NCBI GenBank assembly: GCA_029961685.1
Contig: JARWKL010000006.1
Location: 17,485,276-17,549,275 of the forward strand
Reading direction: 5' to 3'
Length of the DNA: 64,000 nucleotides
Origin: Aristolochia californica
Taxonomy: Eukaryota > Streptophyta > Magnoliopsida > Piperales > Aristolochiaceae
Positions 23,166 to 36,460 of this stretch are shown in pieces (the stretch's first letter is position 1; each line of letters begins with the position of its first letter). The translations under genes and the position numbers were made by a program. The notes below the pieces were generated by a model, which ran no database searches, was not told where the DNA came from, and worked only from the letters and a program-made list of their open reading frames with translations.

Positions 23166-25872
23166 AACACCAAAGTTTTGTTATCCATGTTTGGAAAATT
23201 CCACTAGTACAACCCCAAATAGCGTGGTGGAATTTTATGAGAAAAAGATTTCTAATTGATCCTAACATATTTTAAATGTGGTGTATATGCACACATGAAA
23301 CATGATGAAGATGAAAATGACCTTATGATCCAAAAATTTCAAGGAGTTGAACAAATTAAATTCTCAAGTTAACGTGCGGTGGGATGTTTTCTAGAGCCAA
23401 ACAACCCACTTTTTGCCAATTTTACAAAAAGCAGACCTAACAATCATTGATTATTGTAAATGTTTTGATCTATTAATTATGTTTAATGGCTATAATTTTT
23501 TTTTGAAATGACTTATGGATTGGGAGGTGACACTCAGTTAAAAATGCCTCGCCCCCCACTTCTGATGATTGCAAAACCCAATATATAAACAACTAAAAGG
23601 GTTTACAATCCTTAAAAATCAGAAATACTTATTTGAATTCTCTCTCAACATTTGTGCATTTCCATTTTGGAAGTTCAATTTTTTTTCAAATCCAAACAAA
23701 AGTTTTCACTCTCCCATTTTTCTTGTAAACAAAAAGATAAGACAAATAGATCACTACAAAAAGAAATTTTTAGAGTTTATGTATGCAAAATATGGAAAAC
23801 TTTAATAAATGTAAAAGAAGAAAATTATTTCACTCACGAAAAATGAACACAAAAGTTTTGTTATCCATGTTTGGATAATTCCACTAGTACAAATCCTAAT
23901 AACTTGGTGGAATTTTAAAAGAAAGACATTTCTAAATGATCCTAACATGTTTTAAATGCAGTGTATGTGCATGCCTGCAATATGTTTAAGATGAAAATCA
24001 TCTAATCATTGAAAAAATTGAAGGAGTAGAAAAAATTAATTTCTAAAGTTAACGTGCGGTGGGTTATTTACGAGAGCCAAACAACCCACTTTTTGCCTAT
24101 TTTACAAAAAGAGGACCTAACAATCATAGATCATCGTAAATGTTTTGACTGATTAATGATGTGCAATGGCTATAATTTATGTTAGAAATTACTTATGGTT
24201 TGGGAGTCAACACTCAAATAAAAATGGCTCACCTGTCTTCCAATGATTGCAAAACCGAATATATAAAAAAACTAAAAGAGTTTACAATCCTTTAAAATCA
24301 CATATGCTTTTTGGAATTATCTCTCTCAGCATTTGTGCATTTCCATTTTTGATGTTCAATTTTTTTTCAAATCCAAACTTGAGTTTTCTCTCTCCCATTT
24401 TTCTCGTAAACAAAAAGATAAGGCAAATAGATCACGACAAAATGAAAATCTTAGAGTTAATGTATCCAAAAAATTGAAAACTATAATAAATGCAGGTGAA
24501 GAAAACGAACACCAAAGTTTTGTTATCTATGTTAGGGAAATTCCACTAGTACAACCCGAAATAGCTTGGTAGAATTTTATAAGAAAGAGATTTCTAATTG
24601 ATCTTAACAATGTATAAATGTGGAGGATATGCATGCCTGAAACATGTTGACGATGCAAATGACCTTATGATCCAAAAATTTCAAGGAGTAGAACAAATAA
24701 AATTCTCAAGTTAACGTGCCGTGGGATGATTTCTAGAGTCAAATAACCCACTTTTTGCCAATTTTACAAAAAGTGGACCTAACAATCACAAATTATCGTA
24801 AATGTTTTGATCGATTAATGATGTGTAACGACTATAATTTTTGTTTGAAATGACTTATGGATCTGGAGGTAACACTCAGTTAAAAATGCCTCGTCCCCCT
24901 CTTCTAATGATTGCAAAACCCAATATATTAACACCTATAAGAGTTTGCAATCCTTAAAAATCACAGATACTTATTTGAATTATCTCTCTCAGCATTTGTT
25001 CATTTCCATTTTGGATGTTCGATTTTTTTTCAAATCCAAACAAGAGATTTTCACTCTCCCATTTTTTTTGTAAACAAAAAGATAAGACAAATAGATCACA
25101 ACAAAAAGAAAATTTTAGAGTTCATGTATGCAAAAAATTGAAAATATTATTTAATCTAAGTGAATAAAATTATTTCACGCACTAAAAATGAACACCAAAG
25201 TTTTGTTATCCATGTTTGGGAAATTCCACTACTACAAACCCTAATAGTTTGGTGGAATTTTAAAAGAAAGAGATTTCTAAATGATCCTAACTTGTTTTAA
25301 ATGCGGTGTATATGCATGCCTGAAATATGTTGAAGATGCAAATCATCTAATGATCGAAAAAATTTAAGGAGCAGAAAAAATTAATTTCTAAAGTTAACGT
25401 GCAGTGGGATATTTACTAAAAACAAACAACCCACTTTTTGCCTAGTTTACAAAAAGAGGACCTAACAATCATAGATCATCGCAAATGTTTTGACTAATGA
25501 ATGATGTGTAATGGCTACAATTTTTGCTAGAAATTACTTATGGTTTGGGAGTCAACACTCAGTTAAAAATGGCTCGCCTGTCTTCCGATGATTGCAAAAC
25601 CAAATATATAAAAAAACTAAAAATTTTTAAAATCCTTTAAAATCACAGATACTTTTTTGAATTTTCTCTCTCAGCATTTGTGCATTTCCATTTTTTTTGT
25701 TCAATTTTTTTTCAAATCCAAACTTGAGTTTTCACTCTCCCATTTTTCTCGTAAACAAAAAGATAAGGCAATTAGATCACGACAAAATGAAAATTCAAAA
25801 GTTTATGTATGCAAAAAAATGAAAACTTTATTTAATGTAAGTGAAGAAAATTATTTCACGCACTAAAAATGA
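23166..25872 (+). repeat. Higher-order repeat of two monomers (about 1345 bp)
   Basis: Alternate units match. Anchor 23846 pairs with 25191, and GGGAGGTGACACTC (23523) pairs with TGGAGGTAACACTC (24864). ATGGCTCACCTGTCTTCC (24224) pairs with ATGGCTCGCCTGTCTTCC (25569). Rare variants AATCATCTAAT and TTAATTTCTAAAGTTAACG occur at about 23997-24055 and again 1345 bp later. Confidence 0.78.
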
Positions 25873-28593
25873 ACACCTAAGTTTTATTATCAACAATGTT
25901 TTGGAAATTCCACTAGTACAACCCCTAATAACTTGGTGGAATTTTATAAAACAGAGATTTCTAATTGATCCTAACATGTTTTAAATGTGGTGGATACGCA
26001 TGCCTGAAACAAGTTGAAGATGCAAATGACCTAATGATCCAAAAATTTCATGGAGTAGAAAAAATTAAATCCTCAAGTTAACGTGCGATGGGATATTTAC
26101 CAGAGCCAAACAACCCACTTTTTGCCTATTTTACAAAAAGCGGACAGAACAATCATAAATCATCATTAATGATTTGATCAATTAGTGATGTGTCACACCT
26201 ATAATGTTTTTTAGAAATGACTTATGGTTTGGGAGTCAATACTCAGTTAAAAATGCCAAGTCCCCACCTTTTCCGATGATTACAATTCTGAATGTATAAA
26301 AAACAAAAAGAGTTTCCATTTCTTAAAAATCATAGGTACTTTTTGGAATTATCTCTCTCAGCATTTGTGCATTTCAATTTTGGATGTTAAATTTTTTTTC
26401 TAATCCAAACTTCAGTTTTCCCTCTCCCATTTATCTCGTAAACAAAAAGATAAGGAAAATAGATCACGACAAAAAGAAAATTTTAGAGTTTATGTATGCA
26501 AAAAAATTTGAAAACTATAATAAATGTAAGTGAAGAAAATTATTTCACACACTACAACTGAACACCAAAGTTTTGTTATCCATGTTTGGGAAATTCCACT
26601 AGTACAACCACAAATAGCTTGGTGGAATTTTATATGAAAGAGATTTCAAATTGATCTAACATGTTTTCAATGTGGTGGATATGCAAGCCTGACACATGTT
26701 GAAGATGCAAATGACCTAATGGTCCAAAAATTTTGAGTACAAAAAATTAAATTCTCATGTAAACGTGTGGAGGGATATTTACCAGAGCCAAACAACTCAC
26801 ATTTTGCCTAATTTACAAAAAGCTGAGCAAACAATCATAGATCCTTGTAAATGTTTTTATCAATTAATAATGTGTAACGGCTATAATTTTTTCAGAAATG
26901 ACTTATGGTTTGGGAGTCAACACTTAGTTAAAAATGCCTCGCTCCCACCTCTTCCGATGTATGCAAAACACAATATATAAAAAACTCATAGACTTTACAA
27001 TCCTTAAAAATCGCAGATACTATTTGGAATTATCTCTCTCAGCATTTGTGCATTTCCATTTTGGATGTTCAATTTTTTTTCTACTCCAAACTTGACTTTT
27101 CACACTCCCATTTTTCTCGTAAACAAAAAGATAAGGCAAATATATCACAACAAATTGAAAATTTTACAATTTATGTATGCAAAAAATTGAAATCTATAAT
27201 AAATGTAAGTGAAGAAAAATATTTCACGTACTAAAAATGAACACCAAAGTTTTGTTTTCCATGTTTGGGAAATTCCACTAGTACAACCCCTAAAAGCTTG
27301 GTGGAATTTTATTAGGAAGAGATTTCTAATTGATCCTAACATGTTTTAAATGTCGTGGATATGCATGCCTGAAACATGTTGAAGATGCAAATGACCTAAT
27401 GACCTAATGATCCAAAAATTTCAAGGAGTAGAAAAAATTAAATTCTCAAGTTTATGTATGGTGGGATATTTACAAGAGCACAAAAGTCCACTTTTTTCCT
27501 ATTTTTAAAAAAGCGTACCTAACAATTATTGATTATCATAATTTTTTTGATCGATTAATGATGTGTAACGGCCTTAATTTTTGTTAGAAATTATTTATGG
27601 TTTAGGAGTCACCACTTAGTTACTAATGTCTCGCCCCCCCCAATTCCGATGATTGCAAAACCCAATATATAAAAAACTAAAAGAGTTTACAATTCTTAAA
27701 AATCAAAGGTCCTTTTTGGAATTATCTCTCTTAGTATTTGTCCATTTCAATTTTTGATATTCAATTTTTTTCAAATCCAAACTTGAGTTTTCACTCACCC
27801 ATTTTTCTCGTAAACAAAAAGATAAGAAAAATACATCACAACAAAAAGAAATTTTTAGAGTTTATGTATGCAAAAAATTGAAAACTATAATAAATGAAAG
27901 TGAAGAAAATTATTTCTTGCACCAAAAATGAACACCAAAGTTTTGTTTTCCATGTTTGGGAAATTCCACTAGTACAACCCCAAATAGGTTGGTGGAATTT
28001 TATAAGAAAGAGATTTCTAATTGATCCTAACATGTTTTAAATGTAGTGGATATGCATGCCTGAAACTTATTGAAGATGCAAATGACCTAATGGTTCAAAA
28101 TTTTCAAGGAGTAGAAAAAATTAAATTCTCAAGTTAACGTGCGGTGGGATATTTACTAGAGCGAAACAACCCACTTTTTTCCTAGTTTAAAAAAAAATGA
28201 ACCTAACATTCATAGATCATCTTAAATGTTTTGATCGATTAATGATATGTAACGGCTATAATTTTTTTTAGAAATGACTTATGCTTTGGGAGTCAACACT
28301 TACCTCTTCCGATGTATGCAAAACCCAATATATAAAAAACTGAAAGAGCTTACAATCCCTAAAAATCAAAAATACTATTTGAATTATCTCTCTCAGAATT
28401 TGTGCAATTTCATTTTGGATGTCCAATTTTGTTTCAAATCCAAACCTTACTTTTCACACTCCCATTTTTCTCGTAAACAAATAGATAAGGCAAATAGATC
28501 ACAACAAAATGAAAATTTTAGAATTTATGTATGCAAAAAATTGAAAACTATAATAAATGTAAGTAAAGAAAAATATTTCAAGCACTATAAATG

Positions 28594-28815
28594 AACACCA
28601 AAGTTTTGTTATCCATGTTTGGGAAATTCCACTTGTACAACCCCTAATAGCTTGGTGGAATTTTATAAGAAAGAGATTTCTAATTGATCCTAACATGTTT
28701 TAAATGTGGTGGATATGCATGGCTGAAACATGATGAAGTTGCAAATGATGTGGAACGGCTTTAATTTTTGTTAGAAATGACTTATGGTTTGGGAGTCAAC
28801 ACTCATTTAAAAATG
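28594..28815 (+). repeat. Minimal 222-bp monomer
   Basis: Only 222 bp separate consecutive anchors. Two deletions explain it. One joins GCAAATGA to GATGTGGAACGGC near 28747. The other joins CTCATTTAAAAATG directly to AACACCAAAG at 28816. TAAAAATG occurs at both ends of the second deleted segment in ordinary monomers, so the deletion probably used that 8-bp microhomology. Confidence 0.85.
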
Positions 28816-30186
28816 AACACCAAAGTTCTGTTTTCCATATTTGGGAAATTCCACTAGTACAACCTCTAATAGCTTGGTGGAATTTTGTAACAAAAGAGAT
28901 TTCTAATTGATGCTAACATGTTTTAAATATGGTGGATATGCATTCTAGAAACATGTTGAAGATGCAAATGACCTAATGGTCCAGAAATTTCAAGGAGTAG
29001 AAAAAATTAAATTCTCAAGTTAACGTGCGGTGGGATATTTACTAGAGCAAAACAACCCACTTTTTGCCTATTTTACAAAAAGCGGACCTAACAATCATAG
29101 ATCTTCATAAATGTTTTGATCGATTAATGATGTGTAATGGCTATAATTTTTTTTATAAATTACTTATGGTTTGAGAGTCAATACTCAGTTAAAAATGCCT
29201 CTCCCCCCATCTTCCGAAGATTGCAAAAAGCAATATTTAAAAAACTAAAACATTTTACTATCCTTAAAAATCACAGATACTTTTTGGAATTATCTCTCTC
29301 AGCATTTGTGCATTTCAATTTTGGATGTTCAATTTTTTTTCAAATCCAAACTTGAGTTTTCACTCTCCCATTTTTCTCGTAAACAAAAAGATAAGGCAAA
29401 TAGATCAAAACAAAATGAAAATTTTAGGGTTTATGTATGAAAAAAAATCAAAAACTATAATAAATGTCAGTGAAGAAAATTATTTCACGGACTAAAAATC
29501 AACACCAATGTTTTGTTGGCCATGTTTGGGAAATTCCACTAGTACAATCCCTAAGAGCTTGGTGGAATTTTATAAGAAACAGATTTCGAATTGATCCTAA
29601 CTTGTTTTAAATGTGGTGGATATGCATGCCTAAAACATGTTGAAGATGCAAATGACCTAATGATCCAAAAATTTCAAAGAGTAGAAAAAATTAAATTCTC
29701 AAGTTTAAGTGCGGTGGGATATTTACAAGAGCAAAACAACCCAATTTTTTCCTATGTTACAAAAAGCGGACCTATTAATGACAGATCATCGTAATTTTTT
29801 TGATTGATTAAAGATGTTCAACAGCTTTAGTTTTGGTTAGAAATGACTTATGGTTTGGGAGTCAACAGTCAGTTAAAAACGTCACGCCCCCCTCTTCCGA
29901 TGATTACAAAACCCAATATATAAAAAACTAAAAGAGTTTAAAATTCTTAAAAATCACAGGTTCTTTTTTGAATTATCTCTCTCTGCATTTGTGCATTTCA
30001 GTTTTGGATGTTCCATTTTTTTTCAAATCCAAACTTGAGTTTTTACTCTCCTATTTTTCTCGTAAAAAAAAAAAGATAAGCCAAATAGATCACAACAAAA
30101 TGAAAATTTTAGAGTTTATCTGTGCAAAAAAATTTGAAAACTATAATAAATGTAATTGAGGAAAATTATTGCACGCACTAAAAATG

Positions 30187-30536
30187 AACACCGAAGTTTT
30201 GTTATCCATGTTTGGGAAATTCCACTAGTTCAACCACTAATAGCTTGGTGGAATTTATATGAAAGAGATTTCTAATTGATCCTAACATGTTTTGATTGTG
30301 GTGGATATGCAAGCCTGAAACATGTTGAAGGTGCAAATGACCTAATGATCCAAAAAAATTTCAGAAATGAGTAGTGGAATTTTTTTTCAAATCCGAACTT
30401 GAGTTTTCACTCTCCCATTTTTCTCGTAAAAGGCAAATAGATCAGCACAAAAAGAAAATTTCAAAGTTTATGTATGCAACAAATTGAAAACTATAATAAA
30501 TGTAAGAGAAGAAAATTATTTCTCGCTCTAAAAATG
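30187..30536 (+). repeat. Shortened 350-bp monomer
   Basis: Near 30360-30385 the sequence passes from the CCAAAAATTTC box directly to TGGAATTTTTTTTCAAATCC, skipping about 300 bp including the C-rich site. A second small loss removes AACAAAAAGATA near 30430. Confidence 0.82.
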
Positions 30537-32289
30537 AACACCAAAGTTTTGTTTTCCATGTTTGGGAAATTCCACTAGTACAACCACTAATAGCTTGGTG
30601 GAATTTTGTAAGAAAGAGATTTCTAATTGATCCTAACATGTTTTAAATGTGGTGGATATGCATGCATGAAACATGTTGAAGATGCAAATGACCTGATAGT
30701 CCAAAAATTTCAAGGAGTAGAAAAAATTAAATTATCAAGTTTACGTATGGTGGGATATTTACGAGAGCCGAACAATCCACATTTTTCGTTTTTTAAAAAA
30801 AGCGGGCCTAACAATCAAAGATCATCTAATTTTTTTTATCGATTAATGATGTGTAACGGCTTTAATTTTTGTTTGAAATGACTTATGGTTTGGGAGTCAA
30901 CAATCAGTTAAAATGCCTCTCCCCCCATTTTCCGATGATTACAAAACCCAATATTTAAAAAACTAAAAGAGTTTACAGTCCTTAAAAATCATAGATACTT
31001 TTTGGAATTATCTCTCTCAGCATTTGTGCATTTCCATTTTGGACGTTCAATTTTTTTTCAAAACCAAACTTGAGTTTTCACGCTCCAATTTTTCTCGTAA
31101 ACAAAAAGATAAGGCAAATAGATCACAACAAAATGAAAATTTTAGAGTTTATGTGTGCAAAAAAATTTGAAAACTATAATAAATGGAAATGAAGAGAATT
31201 ATTTCACGCACTAAAAATGAACAGAAAATTTTTTTTATGCATGTATGGGAAATTCTACTACTACAACCACTAATAGCTTGGTGTAATTTTATATGAAAGA
31301 GATTTCTAATTGATCTGAACTTGTTTAAATGTGATGGATATGCAAGCTTGAAACAAGTTGAAGATGCAAATGACCGAATGATCCAAGAATTTTGAGTACA
31401 AACAATTAAATTCTCATGTAAACGTGTGGAGGGATATTTACGTGAGCCAAACAACCCACAATTTGCCTAATGTACAAAAAGCGGACCAATCAATTATAGA
31501 TCATCATATATGTTTTGATCGATTAATGACGTGTAACGGTTATAATTTTTTTCACAAATGACTTATGGTTTGGGAGTCAACACTTAGTTAAAAATGCCTC
31601 GCTCCCAGCTCTTCCAATGTATGCAAAACCTAATATATAAAAAAATCATAGACTTTTCAATCCATAAAAATCACAGATACTATTTGGAATTATCTCTCTC
31701 AGCATTTGTGCATTTCCATTTTGGAAGTTCAATTTTTTTTCAAATCCAAACTTGACTTTTCACACTCACATTTTTCTCGCAAAAAAAAAGATATGGCAAA
31801 TAGATCACAAAAAAAAAAAAAAATTAGAATTTATGTATGCAAAAAATTGAAAACTATATTAAATGTAAGTGAAGAAAAATATTTCACGCACTAAAAATGA
31901 ACACCAAAGTTTTGTTATCCATATTTGGGAAATTTCACTAGTACAACCCCTAAGAGCTTGGTGGAATTTTGGAAGAAAGTGATTTCTAATTGATCCTAAA
32001 TTTTTTTAAATGTGGTGGATATGCATGCCTAAAACATTTTGAAGATGCAAATGACCTAATGATCCAAAAATTTCAAGGAGTAGAAAAAATTAAATTCTCA
32101 AGTTTAAATGCGATGGGATATTTACAAGAGCAGAACAACTACCTTTTTTCCTATTTTAAAAAAAGCGGACCTATTAATCATAGATCATCGTAATTTGGTT
32201 GATCGATTAAAGATGTGTAATAGCTTTAATTTATGTTAGAAATGACTTATGGTTTGGGAGTCAAAACTCAGTTTAAAAAGTCACGCCCC

Positions 32290-32290
<1 letters not shown>

Positions 32291-32328
<38 letters not shown>
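32291..32328 (+). repeat. Poly(C) tract, 38 nt (longest in the window)
   Basis: A run of 38 C, flanked by CACGCCCCA and then TCACCCCCTCCCC. It lengthens its monomer to about 732 bp. Confidence 0.95.
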
Positions 32329-32330
<2 letters not shown>

Positions 32331-35300
32331 ACCCCCTCCCCTCTTCCGATGATTACAAAACCCAATATATAAAAAACTAAAAGAGTTTACAATTCTTAAA
32401 AATCACAGGTTCTTTTTGGAATTATCTCTCTCAGCATTCGTGCATTTCAATTTTGGATTTTCAATTTTTTTTCAAATCCAAACTTGAGTTTTAACTCTCC
32501 CATTTTTCTCGTAAACAAAAAGATAAGGCAAATAGATCACAGAAAAAAGAAAATTTTAGAGTTTATGTATGCAAAAAATTGAAAACTATAGTAAATGTAA
32601 GTGAAGAAAATTATTTCTCGCACTAAAAATGAACACCAAAGTTTTGTTTTCAATGTTTGGGAAATTCCACTAGTACAACCCCTAGTAGCTTGTTGGAATT
32701 TTTAAAGAAAGAGATTTCTAATTGATCCTAACATGTTTTAAATATGGCAGATATGCATGCCTGAAACATGTTGAAGATGCAAATGACGAAATGGTCCAAA
32801 AAATTCAAGGAATAGAAAAAATTAAATTCTCAAGTTAACGTGCGGTGGGATATTTACCAGAGCCAAACAACCCACTTTTTGCCTACCTTACAAAAAGCGG
32901 ACCTAACATTCATAGATCATCGTAAATGTTTTGATCAATTAATGATGTGTAATGGCTATAATTTTTGTTAGAAATTATTTATGGTTTGGGAGTCAACATT
33001 CAGTTAAAATGCCTCTCCCCCCATCTTCCGGTGATTGCAAAACCCAATATATAAAAAACTATAAGAGTTTACAATCCTTAAAAATCACAGATACTTTTTG
33101 GAATTATCTCTGTCAGCATTTATCCATTTCCATTTTGGATGTTCGATTTTTTTTCAAATCCAAACTTGAGTTTTCATTCACCCATTTTTTTCGTAAACAA
33201 AAAGATAAGGCAAATAGATCACAACAAAATGAAAATTTCGGACTTTATGTATGCTACAAAATTTGAAAACTATAATAAAAGTAAGTGAAGAAAATTATTT
33301 GACGTACTAAAAATGAACACCAAAGTTTTGTTATCCATGTTTGGGAAATTCCACTAGTACAACCTCTAATATCTTGGTGGATTTTTATATGAAAGAGATT
33401 TCTAATTGATCATAACATGTTTTAAATGTGGTGGATATGCATGCCTAAAACATATTGAAGAAGCAAATGACCTAACGATCCAAAAATTTCTAGGAGTGGA
33501 AAAAATTAAATTCTCAAGTTAACGTGGAGTGGGATATTTTCAAGAGCCGAACAACCCACTTTTTGCCTATTTTACAAAAAGCAAACCAAATAATGATAGA
33601 TCATCGTTAATGTTTTTATCGATTAATGATGTGTAACAGCTATAATTTTTGTTAGAAATGACTTATGGTTTGGGAGTCAACACTCAGTTAAAAATGCCAT
33701 GGCACTCCCTCTGCGTAAGATTGCAAAAGCCAATATAGAAATAACTAAAAGAGTTTACCATCCTTAAAAATCATAAATACTTTTTGGAATTAGCTCTCTC
33801 AGCATTTGTACATTTCCATTTTGGATGTTCAATTTTTTTTCAAATCCAAACTTGACTTTTCACTCTCCCATTTTTCTCGTAAACAAAAAGATTAGGCGAA
33901 TTAAACACAATAAAATGAATAGAAAAGTTTTGTTATCCATGTTTGGGAAATTCCACAAGTACAACCCCTAATATCATGGCCGAATTTTATAAGAAAGAGA
34001 TTTCTAATTGATCCTAACATGTTTTATGTGGTTGATATGCATGCCTAAAACATGTTAAAGATGCAAATGATCTAATGATCCAAAAATTTCAAGGAGTAGA
34101 AAAAATTAAATTCTCATGTTACCGTGCGGTGGGATATTTACAAGAGCCGAACAACCTACTTTTTGCCTATTTTAAAAAAACCGGACCTAACAATCATAGA
34201 TCATCGTAAATGTTTTGATCGATTAATGATGTGTAACGGCTATAATTTTTGTTACAAATGGTTTATGGTTTGGGAGTCAACACTCAGTTAAAAATGCCTC
34301 GCCCCCTCTTCTGATGATTTCAAAATGCAATATATAAAAAACTAAAAGAGTTTTAAATCCTTAAAATTCATAGATACTTTTTGGTGCATTTCCCTTTTGG
34401 ATGTTCAATTTTTTATCAAATCAAAACTTTGAGTTTTCACCCACCCATTTTTTTTGTAAACAAAAAGATAAAGCAAATAGATCACAACAAAATGAAAATT
34501 TTAGATTTTATGTAAGCAAAAAATTGAAAATTATTCCAAGCACTAAAAATATACACCAATGTTTTCTTATCCATGTTTGGAAAATTCCACTAGTACAACC
34601 CCTAATAGCTTTGTGGAATTTTATATGAACGAGATTTCCAATTGATCATAACATGTTTTAAATGTGGTGGATATGCATGCCTGAAACATGTTGAAGATGC
34701 AAATTACCTAATGATGCAAAAATTTCAAGGAGTAGAAAAAATTAAATTCTCAAGTAAACGTCTGGGGGGATATTTACCAGAGACAAACAACCCACTTTTT
34801 TCCTATTTTACAAAAAGCGGACCCAACATTCATAGATCATCGTAAATTTTTTGTTCAATTAATGTGTAACGTCTCTTATTTTTGTTAGAAATTACTTATG
34901 GTTTGGGACCGATGATTGCAAAACGCAATATATAAAAAAGTAAAAGTCTTTAAAATCCTTAAAAATCACAGAAACTTTTTGGAATTATCTCTCTCAGCAT
35001 TTGTGCATTTCCATTTTGGATGTTAATTTTTTTTTTTAAAACCAAACTTGAGTTTTTACTTTGCCATTTTTCTTGTTAACAAAAAGATAAGCCAAATAGA
35101 TCACAACAAAATGAAAATTTTAGAGTTTATGTATGCAAAAAAATTTTGAAAACTATAATAAATGTAAGTGAGGAAAATTATTGCATGCACTAAAAATGAA
35201 TACCAAAGTTTTGTTATCCATGTTTGGAAAATTCCACTAGTACAACCACTAATAGCTTGGTGAAATTTTATATGAAAGAGATTTCTAATTGATCCTAACA

Positions 35301-35379
35301 TGTTTTAATTGTGGTGGATATCCCTGCCAGAAACATGTTGAAGTTTCAAATGACCTAATGATCCAAAACATTTTGAGTA

Positions 35380-36460
35380 CAAAAAATTAAATTCTCATAT
35401 AAACGTGCGGAGGGATATTTACCACAGCCAAACAACCCACATTTTGCCTAATTTACAAAAAGCAGACCAAACAATCATAGATCATCGTAAATGTTTTGAT
35501 CGATTAATGATGTGTAACGGCTATAATTTTTTTCAGAAATGACTTGTGGTTTGGGAGTCAACTCTTAGTTAAAAATGCCTCGCCCCCACCTCTTCCGATG
35601 ATTGCAAAACCCAATATATAAAAAATTAAAAGAGTTTACGATTCTAAAAAATCACACGTACTTTTTGGAATTATCTCTCTCGGCATTTGTGTAGTTCAAT
35701 TTTGGATATTCAATTTTTTTTCAAATCCAAACTAGAGTTTTTACTCTGCCATTTTTCTCGTAAACAAAAAGACAAGGCAAATAGATCACAACAAAATGAA
35801 AATTTTAGAGTTTATGTATGCAAAAATTGTTGAAAAGTATAATAAATGCAAGTGAGGAAAATTATTGCACGCACTTAAAATGAACACCAAAGTTTTGTTA
35901 TCCATGTTTGGGAAATTCCACTAGTACAACCACTAATAGCTTGGTGGAATTTTATATGAAAGAGATTTCTAATTGATCCCAACATGTTTTAATTATGGTG
36001 GATATGCAAGCCTGAAACATGTTGAAGATGTAAATGACCTAATGATCAAAAATTTTGAGTACAAAAAATTAAATTCTCATATAAATGTGCGGAGGGATAT
36101 TTACCAAAGCCAAACAACCCACGTTTTGCCTAATTTACAAAAAGCGGACCAAACAATCATAGATCATCGTAAAGTTTTTGATCGATTAATGATGTGTAAC
36201 GGCTATAATTTTTTTCAGAAATGACTTGTGGTTTGGGAGTCAACTCTTAGTTAAAAATGCCTCGCCCCCACCTCTTCCGATGATTGCAAAACCCAATATA
36301 TAAAAAATTAAAAGAGTTTACGATTCTAAAAAATCACACGTACTTTTTGGAATTATCTCTCTCGGCATTTGTGTAGTTCAATTTTGGATATTCAATTTTT
36401 TTTCAAATCCAAACTTGAGTTTTCACTCTCCCATTTTTCTCGTAAACAAAAAGACAAGGC
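35380..36460 (+). repeat. Very recent single-monomer duplication (period about 684 bp)
   Basis: About 35460-35730 and 36144-36414 appear almost identical base for base. They include unusual forms such as TTTACGATTCTAAAAAATCA, CACACGTAC, CTCGGCATTTGTGTAGTTC and GATATTCAATT. This is among the closest pairs of neighbours seen in the window. Confidence 0.85.

Larger units (their letters stand above)
19001..26500 (+). repeat. Satellite array, right block, part 3
   Basis: Anchors start at 19052, 19733, 20388, 21068, 21748, 22310, 23166, 23846, 24508, 25191 and 25872. The 562-bp spacing before 22310 reflects a deletion near 22161, and the 856-bp spacing after it an extra partial unit near 22709. 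Poly(C) is not expanded in this stretch. No gene is seen. Confidence 0.96.
26561..31990 (+). repeat. Higher-order repeat, period about 4.66 kb
   Basis: Anchors 26561 and 31220 are 4659 bp apart, and 27240 and 31900 are 4660 bp apart. Shared private markers are AAACGTGTGGAGGGATATTT, TTTTGAGTACAAA, and a CATAGACTTT box replacing AAAGAGTTTA. The marker AAACGTG(T/C)GGAGGG also occurs at about 35401 and 36085, so this subtype has spread further. Confidence 0.7.
26501..35000 (+). repeat. Satellite array, right block, part 4
   Basis: Anchors start at 26561, 27240, 27931, 28594, 28816, 29501, 30187, 30537, 31220, 31900, 32632, 33316, about 33918 and 34552. It contains the two shortest units of the window (222 and 350 bp) and the longest poly(C) tract. 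Units at 26561 and 27240 match those at 31220 and 31900. No gene is seen; frames up to 106 codons are satellite frames. Confidence 0.96.
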
